A stretch of 48,117 nt of DNA from an uncultured Bacilli bacterium. GTDB taxonomy: Bacteria > Bacillota_I > Bacilli_A > RFN20 > CAG-449. The notes under the pieces were generated by a model. The model was not told where the DNA came from. It did no database searches and saw only the letters and a list, made by a program, of their open reading frames with translations. Shown piece after piece: positions 8,060 to 15,593 of the stretch. The position numbers were made by a program, and so were the translations under genes. Every line of letters begins with the position of its first letter. Position 1 is the first letter of the stretch. The DNA lies in NCBI GenBank assembly GCA_944332225.1, contig CALVJO010000009.1, forward strand, positions 1 through 48,117. Direction: 5' to 3'.

Positions 8060-9889
8060 TTAATTTTTGTTTAGTAATTTTATATTTTTAATAATTTCAT
8101 CTTTATTTAACTTAGCTAAGGTTCTAAGTTCTTCTCTTGTCCCACATGGCAAAGTTAAATTATCGTCAATTGCCATAGCTATAATTCGATTCTTAAAATT
8201 CATAAAGGCAAGATTTGAGGCTATCGCTTCACCTAAAGATCCATTCTTATAGACATTTTCATAAATTAAAACTGGCTTATCTTCTTTTATTAAATAATCG
8301 ATTAATCCTTTTGCTATAGGTTTAATTCTTCTTACATTAATTAATGTATAATCTAAATCATTATCATCTAAGCAAGATAAAACATAATCAACATTCTCTC
8401 CATAAGAAATAATTAACCCTAATTTACCTTCTTTAACTATCTCAAAATCTTTTGAAACATCAACATCCTTTAATATTTCTTTTTTAAAGCTGTCTTTAGA
8501 ATATCGAATAACCGTAGGAGATGATAAATTAAATTTTTCTTTGATTAAAGATCTAAGCTCACTTTGATTTCTTCCTTGGTAGATAGAAACATTAGGCATC
8601 AAAGAAAACATCGCAAGATCATAAATTCCTTGATGAGTATCTCCATCAGTTGGAACAATATCCGCGCGGTCAATTAAGATGGTGACTGGAGAATTAGTTC
8701 TACAGATATCATTTAAAAGAAAATCAAATGATCTTTGAGCAAAGGTAGAATAAAGAGTTAACACAACTTTTTGTCTTCTTGACATAGAAGAAGCTAAGCA
8801 AGCAGCAAGCTCTTCATTGATTCCGACATCGATTAAAGATGAAGGATACTCTTTTAAGAATTCTTCAAGCTCAGAACCTCTTATCATCGCAGGAGTAATT
8901 AAAGAAAATTCTTTTTGTTTACGAATTTCTAATAAAGTATTCGCGACTAATAGAGAATTAGAGATTGTTGATTCATCGATTTTAACTCCTTCTTCTTTAG
9001 AAAAAGGATTAACTCCGTGATATAAACCGATTTTATCATTTTCAGCAAAAGAATATCCTTTTCCTTTTTTAGTCACAAAATGAACGATGCATGGTTTATT
9101 TAACTTTTTTGCAGCCTTTAATGATTTAATCACTATTTTAATATTGTTCCCGTCATAAGGTCCCATATAGTCAAAGCCCATATCTTCAAAATAATTATCT
9201 TGTAAGATAAATCCTTTAATTGAACCTTTAATTCTATGAAAGACATTTCTAATCGCAGTAGGCGTGTGATTAGCAAAGAAATTATTAGTTTTCTGGTAAA
9301 GATTAGAAGTTCTAAGCTTAGAAAAAGAACGTGAAGCAAAGCCTTTAGAAGGAGATATTGACATATTATTATCATTTAAAATAATAATCGGATTAATACC
9401 TTTTAAACTCCCCATATAATTCAATGCTTCTAAAGCAATTCCGTTATTAATCGAAGCATCCCCGATTAAAGAAATCACCTTTTCATCTTTATTTGTCCTA
9501 GTTAAAAGATATCCCGCCTGCGCGGCTAAAGAAGTCGAGGAATGACCTGATTCCCAATGATCAAAAGATGATTCTTTATATGAAGCAAAGCCAGAGAGAC
9601 CATTATACTTTCTTAAATTATCAAAATCTTTTCCTCGCCCGGTTAAAATCTTATGAACATAAGCTTGATGAGAAACATCGAAGATAAATTTATCAACGTG
9701 ACAATCAAAGACATAATGCATCCCTAAAATAAGCTCAACCGAGCCTAAATTAGAGGCTAGATGGCCTCCATTTTTAGAAACTTTATCAATGATAAAATCT
9801 CTTAAGCACGAGGCTAAGTCCTTTAATTCATCTATAGTTAAATCTTTAATGAAGCTTGGATCTTTTATCTCATTTAAATCAAATTTCAT
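8060..9889 (-). CDS. dxs: 1-deoxy-D-xylulose-5-phosphate synthase
   Basis: Thiamine-diphosphate enzyme that condenses pyruvate with glyceraldehyde 3-phosphate; first step of the MEP isoprenoid pathway. At 609 residues it is close to the usual 620. Diagnostic stretches are GGHLASNLGSVEL, DVSHQAYVHKILTGR, the thiamine-diphosphate motif GDASINNG followed about 25 residues later by NDNNMSISPS, and a transketolase pyrimidine-binding region with DRADIVPTDGDTHQGIYD. The C-terminal transketolase domain is complete. The third residue of the usual GDG motif is Ala (GDA), a tolerated variant. I chose ATG 9889, which follows GAGGAGTAAA; that Shine-Dalgarno sequence sits in the last codons of the upstream gene. 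No other MEP gene is here. Confidence 0.93.
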   Translation of the reverse strand: MKFDLNEIKDPSFIKDLTIDELKDLASCLRDFIIDKVSKNGGHLASNLGSVELILGMHYVFDCHVDKFIFDVSHQAYVHKILTGRGKDFDNLRKYNGLSGFASYKESSFDHWESGHSSTSLAAQAGYLLTRTNKDEKVISLIGDASINNGIALEALNYMGSLKGINPIIILNDNNMSISPSKGFASRSFSKLRTSNLYQKTNNFFANHTPTAIRNVFHRIKGSIKGFILQDNYFEDMGFDYMGPYDGNNIKIVIKSLKAAKKLNKPCIVHFVTKKGKGYSFAENDKIGLYHGVNPFSKEEGVKIDESTISNSLLVANTLLEIRKQKEFSLITPAMIRGSELEEFLKEYPSSLIDVGINEELAACLASSMSRRQKVVLTLYSTFAQRSFDFLLNDICRTNSPVTILIDRADIVPTDGDTHQGIYDLAMFSLMPNVSIYQGRNQSELRSLIKEKFNLSSPTVIRYSKDSFKKEILKDVDVSKDFEIVKEGKLGLIISYGENVDYVLSCLDDNDLDYTLINVRRIKPIAKGLIDYLIKEDKPVLIYENVYKNGSLGEAIASNLAFMNFKNRIIAMAIDDNLTLPCGTREELRTLAKLNKDEIIKNIKLLNKN

Positions 9890-9890
9890 T

Positions 9891-11039
9891 TTACTCCTCA
9901 TGGTAAATATCGTCAGATAACCTTAATCTTTCCTTTGAGACTTTCTTATCTAATATTCTTCTAAAAAAGTTTTTGAAAAAAAGTTGGTTACCAAAATATT
10001 TTACCATCAACGGAGATATTTTATAGTAAATTTTAATAAATAACCTGCCTAGAATTGATTTAGACAAAACTTGGTCGCGGTAACGTCTTAAAACGTTAAC
10101 TTTATAGTAAGAATATCCTCCATAGACTGAAGTTGCAATATAGCATCCTCCCTTATGAATTTCCTCTTTAAAGCCTTCGTTTTGTAAAATATTAATGAAT
10201 CTATCTTTTTCATCTAAAGTCAGCTCATCAATTTTCTCGTCGCCTTCGTATTTATAATAGAAAATGAAACGATATTTACCGTTTTTATCAGGATATATAT
10301 CTACTTTCTTTTCTAAGATATTTAAATTTAAAAAGTGATTTAAGATATTGTTACTATCTAAAGAGAGCAAATAATTCTCAAAAACATATAATTTTGAATT
10401 ATCAAATTTTTCTTTAAAAGAAGATAAATCAATATCTAATTTCTTTAAAGTTTCTTCGTCTAATGATAGAGAACTTAATTCATCAACATTATCAGGATAG
10501 GAACAAGATAGATAAGTTAAACACGTTTGATAGAATATTTTTAATTTTGAATCTATAGGATTTGGCATGTTTTCAAATAAATAAGTAAAGTGCTCAAGCT
10601 TATAATTCTTTAACTCTCCTAAGAAAGTAGAGATGATTAAATCTTTAAACTCATCATCTTTAGAATTTTCATAGGAAAGCAGATAATATCTAATACCTTC
10701 TTCTTTCGAATAATTATCAGAGATAAAATAAGCTTTTAAGAGCAATCCTTCTTGAGAAGATGGATTAATCTTTAAAATATCATCCGCGTAAAAGCCGCAT
10801 TTCTCAGGATTCTTATCCTTTAAGGCTTGAATACCAAGCATAGCATAGTTAGAAGTCTCTCCTTCGACATGCAAAGTATCGACAAGAATGTTATCAGTTA
10901 GACTAGTTAAATAATTATTATATGCATCTATTCCTTCTTGAGGTTGAAAAGGAACCCCGCAGAAGAAGCAGTTGGTAAGAAATTCATTTTCATCAATTTC
11001 GATTAGTTTCCCGCAGTTAGGACATTTAGCTTTAACCAT
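9891..11039 (-). CDS. Zinc-ribbon protein with C-terminal CFI-box domain
   Basis: A 382-residue protein. Residues 6-28 form a zinc ribbon (CPNCG ... CFFCG). The middle (about 60-270) is predicted helical, acidic and Lys-rich, with spacing reminiscent of TPR repeats (AMLGIQALKDKNPEKCGFYA, then ILKINPSSQEGLLLKAYF). The C-terminus has the CFI-box pattern: GGCYIATSVYGGY, LRRYRDQVLSKSILGR, then YYKISPLMVKYFG. This domain occurs in many unrelated bacterial proteins and its function is not known. The gene ends 1 nt before dxs, so both are probably on one transcript, although no functional link is obvious. Confidence 0.75.
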   Translation of the reverse strand: MVKAKCPNCGKLIEIDENEFLTNCFFCGVPFQPQEGIDAYNNYLTSLTDNILVDTLHVEGETSNYAMLGIQALKDKNPEKCGFYADDILKINPSSQEGLLLKAYFISDNYSKEEGIRYYLLSYENSKDDEFKDLIISTFLGELKNYKLEHFTYLFENMPNPIDSKLKIFYQTCLTYLSCSYPDNVDELSSLSLDEETLKKLDIDLSSFKEKFDNSKLYVFENYLLSLDSNNILNHFLNLNILEKKVDIYPDKNGKYRFIFYYKYEGDEKIDELTLDEKDRFINILQNEGFKEEIHKGGCYIATSVYGGYSYYKVNVLRRYRDQVLSKSILGRLFIKIYYKISPLMVKYFGNQLFFKNFFRRILDKKVSKERLRLSDDIYHEE

Positions 11040-11222
11040 AAAAAACCTCTTTCTATTGAGAAAATTTTAAACGAAATCAATTCAAAAACAATATTTAATA
11101 AAGAATTTAATATCCATGTTCATATCTAAAAACATATTTTTAAGCTTTAATCGCCTTGATAACAGAAAAAACTGTTTTATCTGTCTTAAATAGTTGCTAA
11201 TATTGACTTGGAGGAATTCTTT
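11040..11222. promoter_or_regulatory. Divergent intergenic region with imperfect palindrome
   Basis: This 183-bp AT-rich spacer separates the divergent zinc-ribbon/dxs and degV units. It carries the imperfect inverted repeat GATAACAG-N6-CTGTTTTATC near 11157-11181, which could be an operator or a weak hairpin. I could not assign promoter boxes confidently. Confidence 0.35.
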
Positions 11223-12125
11223 ATGAAGGAAAATATCAATATCACTAACTCAAAAATCGCTATATCAACTGACACTTCTTGTACTATTTCTAAAGATTTA
11301 GCTTCTAAAGAAAATATCTTCGTCTTTCCTTTAAATGTCATAGTAAACGGTGAAGAATTTTTAGATGGAGTCACCATCACTCAAGATCAATTATTAAAGG
11401 ATATGCGAGGTGGAAAAAGCATCAAGACATCAACTCCACCTTTAAGTCAAATCGAAGATTATTTTAAAGATATCTTCGCTCAAGGTTATGATTATATCGT
11501 CCACTTTACTATCTCTAGCAAGCTATCATCCATGTTTAGTCTTTTCTCAAATGTTTCAAGAGATGTTTTTGATAATAAAGTGATCGTCATTGATTCTTAT
11601 TCAGTATGCTCACTTATGCTTTCTCACGTATTATTTTGTAAAGAAAGATTATCTAAAGGTTTCAACCTTGATATTGTAGTTAAAGAAATTAACGATAGAC
11701 TTAACGATAACTATGTTAGATTCATTCCAGAAAACTTAAACGCTTTAAAAAATGGAGGAAGAATCTCGCCTGCCGTCGCGGCTATCTGTAACACGATTGG
11801 ATTAAAGCCAGTTTTATCGATGCAAGAAGGTTCTTTAGGTAAAGATTCAATGGCGAGAAATCAAAGAAAGAAACTAAATGATCTCTTGCTTGAAAGCATG
11901 AAAGATTATCCATTAAACAGATATGATTTTACCTTAGTCTCCTTTGATGGAGATAAAAAGGTTATCGAAACTTTACAAGAAACCTTTAAAGAGCATAATC
12001 CTGATACGGAATTAAAAGTATTACCAATCGCGATTAATGTATGCGCCCACTGCGGACCTGGAACCATAGGATTGATCGTTTCTCCTAAAATCGATAATCA
12101 TTCTCTCAATGAATATCTAGATTAA
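11223..12125 (+). CDS. DegV family fatty-acid-binding protein
   Basis: DegV proteins bind fatty acids; in Firmicutes several act as FakB, presenting the fatty acid to the kinase FakA. The 300-residue protein shows the family pattern: ISTDTSCTISKDLA near the start, FPLNVIVNGEEFLDG, KTSTPPLSQIEDYF, HFTISSKLSSMF (lipid head-group loop) and a C-terminal CAHCGPGTIG in place of the usual H-x-G-PG-x-hG. I chose ATG 11223 because GGAGG at 11210-11214 has ideal spacing to it. It is monocistronic, with a terminator directly after. No fakA is in the window. Confidence 0.88.
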   Translation: MKENINITNSKIAISTDTSCTISKDLASKENIFVFPLNVIVNGEEFLDGVTITQDQLLKDMRGGKSIKTSTPPLSQIEDYFKDIFAQGYDYIVHFTISSKLSSMFSLFSNVSRDVFDNKVIVIDSYSVCSLMLSHVLFCKERLSKGFNLDIVVKEINDRLNDNYVRFIPENLNALKNGGRISPAVAAICNTIGLKPVLSMQEGSLGKDSMARNQRKKLNDLLLESMKDYPLNRYDFTLVSFDGDKKVIETLQETFKEHNPDTELKVLPIAINVCAHCGPGTIGLIVSPKIDNHSLNEYLD

Positions 12126-12128
12126 GAT

Positions 12129-12149
12129 GAGGCTATATGCCTCTTTTTT
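12129..12149 (+). terminator. Rho-independent terminator of degV
   Basis: GAGGC (12129-12133) pairs with GCCTC (12139-12143), followed by six T residues, 3 bp after the degV stop. Confidence 0.8.
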
Positions 12150-12177
12150 GATGACAAAAAATAAATAAGAAATTACC

Positions 12178-13089
12178 ATGATTTTCATGAAAAAAGATTA
12201 TTCTAAAGTAAATTTATTATCTAAATTTAATCCTCCATACAATCGTTTTATCTTCTTTTTTGCTAAGATCTTCATGAACCTTACTAACTATTTTCATCTA
12301 AAGAAATTTAAAGATATATTAGTTAAAAGAATATATTTTCCTTATAACAATCATAAAATTAAGGCTACATATTATTATAAAGATTCAAAAGTTTGTAGAC
12401 CCTTATTAATTTATATTCATGGAGGAGGATTTGCCTATAAAGAATCTACTTATCATCTAGACAATCTCTATTTATATTGTAAAGAAGGAAACGTAGATAT
12501 TCTAAGTATCGATTATCCTCTTATAAACGATAAATTATTTAAAAATCTAAATGAAATCTTATTAAAAATAACCTTAGATATCTTAAATAATTCTCAAATA
12601 AACAAATATTCATTTTTTATTTTAGGAGGTGACTCCGCGGGAGGTTACCTCTCTTTAAATCTATTAAATAACATTCATAAACTAAATATTTCTATCTTTA
12701 AAGGATTAATGTTAATTTATCCTGTTGTCACTGATTACCCTTATTTCACTTCTAAAAGAATCTATAAATCAACTAAGATGTGGAACTCTCTAGCTAATCA
12801 AAAAATGTGGAATTACTATAAAAAAGAAATATCTAATATCTATAATCCATTCTTAGATTATTTAAATTACTTTCCTTCTACCTATCTAGAAATATGTGAA
12901 CTTGACTGTCTTAAAGATGAAGGATTAGCCTTAAAAGATAAAATCGAAAAAGAATCTATAAATTCATTATCTTTTAATTGTGTAAAAGGATGTTTTCACG
13001 GATACGATTTCAATAGAAAAAATGATTCTTTTAAAGAATCAGTTAACTTACGACTTCAATTTCTTAAAAGCTTAAAAGATCGTCTTTAA
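12178..13089 (+). CDS. Alpha/beta hydrolase, HSL-type esterase/lipase
   Basis: A 303-residue carboxylesterase-like enzyme of the hormone-sensitive-lipase family. HGGGF after IYI (about residue 81) forms the oxyanion hole. GGDSAGGYLSL contains the nucleophile Ser. ELDCLKDEG supplies the likely catalytic Asp and CFHGYDF the His, so the triad is complete. The N-terminal 40 residues are hydrophobic and basic (FIFFFAKIFMNL), possibly a membrane-associated helix. The substrate is unknown. The start is not firm: there is no good Shine-Dalgarno sequence, and the ATG at 12187 is an alternative. The 3' end overlaps the convergent TetR gene by 18 nt. Confidence 0.85.
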   Translation: MIFMKKDYSKVNLLSKFNPPYNRFIFFFAKIFMNLTNYFHLKKFKDILVKRIYFPYNNHKIKATYYYKDSKVCRPLLIYIHGGGFAYKESTYHLDNLYLYCKEGNVDILSIDYPLINDKLFKNLNEILLKITLDILNNSQINKYSFFILGGDSAGGYLSLNLLNNIHKLNISIFKGLMLIYPVVTDYPYFTSKRIYKSTKMWNSLANQKMWNYYKKEISNIYNPFLDYLNYFPSTYLEICELDCLKDEGLALKDKIEKESINSLSFNCVKGCFHGYDFNRKNDSFKESVNLRLQFLKSLKDRL

Positions 13090-13692
13090 GGCTCCGATTA
13101 TAAAATTCTTAAAATCAAGATCTATTTGAAAAGAGGCTTGTTTCATCGCTTCAAGCTGCATCTTAGTTGGATGAGTTAAAGGATAGGCTCCATATAGAAA
13201 ACAAATAAATAAACCGTAAGATAAGGTTTTTTCTTCTTCTAACGTTATATTTTTTTGTTTTTCAACCAGCTCAAAATAAACTTCTTTAAATACTTTAAAA
13301 TCTTTTTTAAATTCTACCAGCTTATCTAAGGAGACATGATCTTCCATATCCGCGAGATTTTTAGAAAAGATTTTTAAGATGATAAAATGCTTCATTAAAA
13401 TCTCAGCAAGAGAAGAAATAAATTCATCTCTATCATTTAAAGATATTAAGTCTCTCATCTCTTCAGTCATCAATACAAAATGATGTTTTAAGACTCCTAA
13501 AAGCACCTCTTCTTTATTTTTATAGTATGAATAAAGGGAAGTTCTAGTAACCGAAGTTAATGAAGAAATATCGATCATTCTAATATCTTGGAATGATTTT
13601 TTTAAATATAAAGTCTCCATCGCTTTAAGTATTTCAATTTGTCTTTGCTCAATCTGCGTCTCAGTATGCGCGCGTTTAAAATCAATATTCAT
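13072..13692 (-). CDS. TetR-family transcriptional regulator
   Basis: A 206-residue repressor. The N-terminal DNA-binding domain contains the helix-turn-helix IDISSLTSVTRTSLYSYY at about residues 41-58, followed by the typical KNKEEVLLGVLKHHF. The rest is helical with no recognisable ligand signature. It is divergent from the aldo/keto reductase gene. Two TTGACAC-type palindromes in the 78-bp spacer each contain one -35 box, so the protein most likely represses both itself and the reductase unit. An inducer cannot be guessed from the sequence. Confidence 0.88.
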   Translation of the reverse strand: MNIDFKRAHTETQIEQRQIEILKAMETLYLKKSFQDIRMIDISSLTSVTRTSLYSYYKNKEEVLLGVLKHHFVLMTEEMRDLISLNDRDEFISSLAEILMKHFIILKIFSKNLADMEDHVSLDKLVEFKKDFKVFKEVYFELVEKQKNITLEEEKTLSYGLFICFLYGAYPLTHPTKMQLEAMKQASFQIDLDFKNFIIGALKTIF

Positions 13693-13711
13693 ACTAAGAT
13701 TTTATTTTTTT

Positions 13712-13728
13712 GTTGACACAATGTCAAC
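13712..13728. promoter_or_regulatory. TetR operator O1
   Basis: The palindrome GTTGACACAATGTCAAC encloses the -35 box (TTGACA, 13713-13718) of the rightward aldo/keto reductase promoter. It has the same core as O2, 34 bp away. Confidence 0.82.
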
Positions 13729-13760
13729 TTAAATTTAAAATCTAATTGACACGGTGTCAA
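13713..13760. promoter_or_regulatory. Face-to-face divergent promoters
   Basis: Rightward: TTGACA (13713-13718), 17-nt spacer, TAAAAT (13736-13741). Leftward, on the minus strand: TTGACA (13755-13760), 17-nt spacer, TAAATT (13732-13737). The two -10 boxes overlap by 2 bp and each -35 box is inside one operator. Confidence 0.8.
13746..13760. promoter_or_regulatory. TetR operator O2
   Basis: The palindrome TTGACACGGTGTCAA encloses the -35 box of the leftward tetR promoter and lies just after the -10 box of the rightward promoter. It is followed directly by the GGAGG of the reductase gene. Confidence 0.82.
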
Positions 13761-13770
13761 GGAGGTTAAC

Positions 13771-14745
13771 ATGGAATATTCATTTCTAGGTAAATCCGAT
13801 TTAAAAGTTTCTAAGATATGTCTAGGTTGCATGGGATTTGGAGATGGATCTTCCCTTCAACCTTACGCATTAGACTATGAATCATCAAAAAAGATCATCA
13901 AAATCGCTTTAGATAACGGAATTAATTTCTTTGATACAGCAAACTGCTACGGGAACGGTTCTTCTGAAATATATCTAGGTAAAGCAATTAAAGGATTAAC
14001 ATCTAGAGATAAAGTGATAATCGCAACTAAAGTATATTTTAACGAAGGAAAACTATCTAAAGAGGCTATCTTAAGGGAAGTTGAAGGATCTTTAAAAAGA
14101 TTAAATACTGATTATATCGATTTATTAATTATTCATAGATTTGATTATGATCATCCTATTGATGAGACTTTAGAAGCCTTAAATGAATTGATAGAAAAGA
14201 AAAAAGTAAGATATATTGGAGCCTCAGCAATGTATGCTTATCAGCTTCAAAAGATGTTAGATACTCAAGATAAGTATGGTTATAAACGATTTATCTCAAT
14301 GCAAGACCATTATAATTTAATATATCGAGAAGAAGAACGAGAGATGTTTAAGCTTCTAAAAGAAGAAGGATTATCCTCAACTCCATATTCACCCCTCGCG
14401 GCAGGACGATTAGCTAGATTATGGGATGGAGATACTCTTAGAAGCAAATTAGATAACGTTGGAAGAGGAAAATATGACTCAACAAAAGATATCGATCTTC
14501 CTATCGTCTTAAGAGTTAAAGAGATTGCTGATAAATATGAAGTCTCTATGGCAAAAGTCAGCCTTAGTTATATTCTTTCTCATGATGAAGTTGGTTCAGT
14601 GATAATTGGAGCAAGCAAGGAAAAGCATATTCTAGATGCTGTTGAAGCAGTTAACTTTCATTTAAATAATGATGAAATTAAATATTTAGAAGAACTATAT
14701 GTACCTCATAAAGTTGTAGGTGCTTTAGATAAACCAAATAAATAG
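13771..14745 (+). CDS. Aldo/keto reductase
   Basis: NAD(P)H-dependent oxidoreductase of the AKR superfamily with a (beta/alpha)8 barrel, 324 residues. The catalytic tetrad is intact: Asp55 and Tyr60 in FFDTANCYG, Lys87 in IATKVYF and His122 in LIIHRFD. SPLAAGRLARLW and a C-terminal IIGASKEKH provide the cofactor-binding loop. It resembles the YhdN/YccK-like group acting on small carbonyl compounds; the substrate is not predictable. A strong AAGGAGG precedes the ATG. It is first in a two-gene unit with a CMD-cupin protein and sits under the TetR operators, which suggests a response to a reactive or toxic carbonyl or quinone. Confidence 0.93.
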   Translation: MEYSFLGKSDLKVSKICLGCMGFGDGSSLQPYALDYESSKKIIKIALDNGINFFDTANCYGNGSSEIYLGKAIKGLTSRDKVIIATKVYFNEGKLSKEAILREVEGSLKRLNTDYIDLLIIHRFDYDHPIDETLEALNELIEKKKVRYIGASAMYAYQLQKMLDTQDKYGYKRFISMQDHYNLIYREEEREMFKLLKEEGLSSTPYSPLAAGRLARLWDGDTLRSKLDNVGRGKYDSTKDIDLPIVLRVKEIADKYEVSMAKVSLSYILSHDEVGSVIIGASKEKHILDAVEAVNFHLNNDEIKYLEELYVPHKVVGALDKPNK

Positions 14746-14754
14746 GAGAAACAC

Positions 14755-15489
14755 ATGAAAAAACAAGATGCTGGAAGAAAAAATTTATCTGATTTAGCTC
14801 CAAAATTTGCTGAATTGAATGATGATGTATTATTTGGAGAAGTATGGTCTAGAACTGATAAATTATCTTTAAAAGAAAGATCAATTGTAACGGTTACCTG
14901 CCTTATCTCTAGAGGAATCATCGATAATTCATTAAAAAGTCATCTATTGAATGCGAAAAATAACGGAGTCAGCAAAGAAGAGATGGTTGAACTTATAACT
15001 CAACTTGCTTTCTATGCTGGATGGCCTCTTGCCTGGGCAGCTTTTCCCTTAATCAGAGAAACTTATAAAGACGAGAAAACATCAATTGAACCAATGTTTG
15101 GTTTAGGAGTTAAAAATGATGCTTATAAAGATTACTTTATTGGGCAATCCTATATTAATCCTGTGGTAACAGAAGGAATCAAAATCTTTAATGTCACCTT
15201 TGAACCAGGATGCAGGAATAACTATCATGTCCATCACGCTAAAAGTGGAGGAGGGCAGATTCTTCTTGCAGTTGATGGAATTGGTTACTATCAAGAAGCA
15301 GGCAAAGAAGCTATTATTCTAAGACCTGGAGACTCAGTATTTATTAAACCTAATGTTAAGCATTGGCATGGGGCGACTAAACACAGCTATTTTTCTCATT
15401 TAGCTATCGATGTTCCTGGTGAAGACACGTCAAATGTATGGTTAGAGCCAGTGACTGATGAAGAGTATAATAAGTTACCTCAAGAATAA
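14755..15489 (+). CDS. Carboxymuconolactone decarboxylase-like plus cupin fusion
   Basis: A 244-residue, two-domain cytosolic protein. Residues 1-105 match the AhpD/CMD helical fold (LSLKERSIVTVTCLISRG, then SKEEMVELITQLAFYAGWP), but the CxxC redox pair of AhpD is missing, so peroxidase activity is unlikely. Residues 130-235 are a cupin: EPGCRNNYHVHHAKSGGGQ contains the first metal-binding motif and RPGDSVFIKPNVKHWHGA the second, with His residues to hold a metal. Such CMD-cupin proteins commonly sit beside aldo/keto reductases. It lies 9 bp after the reductase gene with its own AGGAG, so both are on one TetR-controlled transcript. The reaction is unknown. Confidence 0.87.
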   Translation: MKKQDAGRKNLSDLAPKFAELNDDVLFGEVWSRTDKLSLKERSIVTVTCLISRGIIDNSLKSHLLNAKNNGVSKEEMVELITQLAFYAGWPLAWAAFPLIRETYKDEKTSIEPMFGLGVKNDAYKDYFIGQSYINPVVTEGIKIFNVTFEPGCRNNYHVHHAKSGGGQILLAVDGIGYYQEAGKEAIILRPGDSVFIKPNVKHWHGATKHSYFSHLAIDVPGEDTSNVWLEPVTDEEYNKLPQE

Positions 15490-15523
15490 TTTTTAACCAC
15501 CTGGCGTAAAATTCCTTTCATAG

Positions 15524-15556
15524 AAAAAGATCTCATGAATTAACTGAGATCTTTTT
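15524..15556. terminator. Bidirectional terminator
   Basis: A perfect 12-bp stem, AAAAAGATCTCA (15524-15535) with TGAGATCTTTTT (15545-15556), lies between two convergent units. It can end both the reductase/CMD-cupin transcript and the leftward lipoprotein operon. Confidence 0.88.
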
Positions 15557-15593
15557 GTTTGTTTAAAATATTTGATTGCTTAATGATTGTTAA

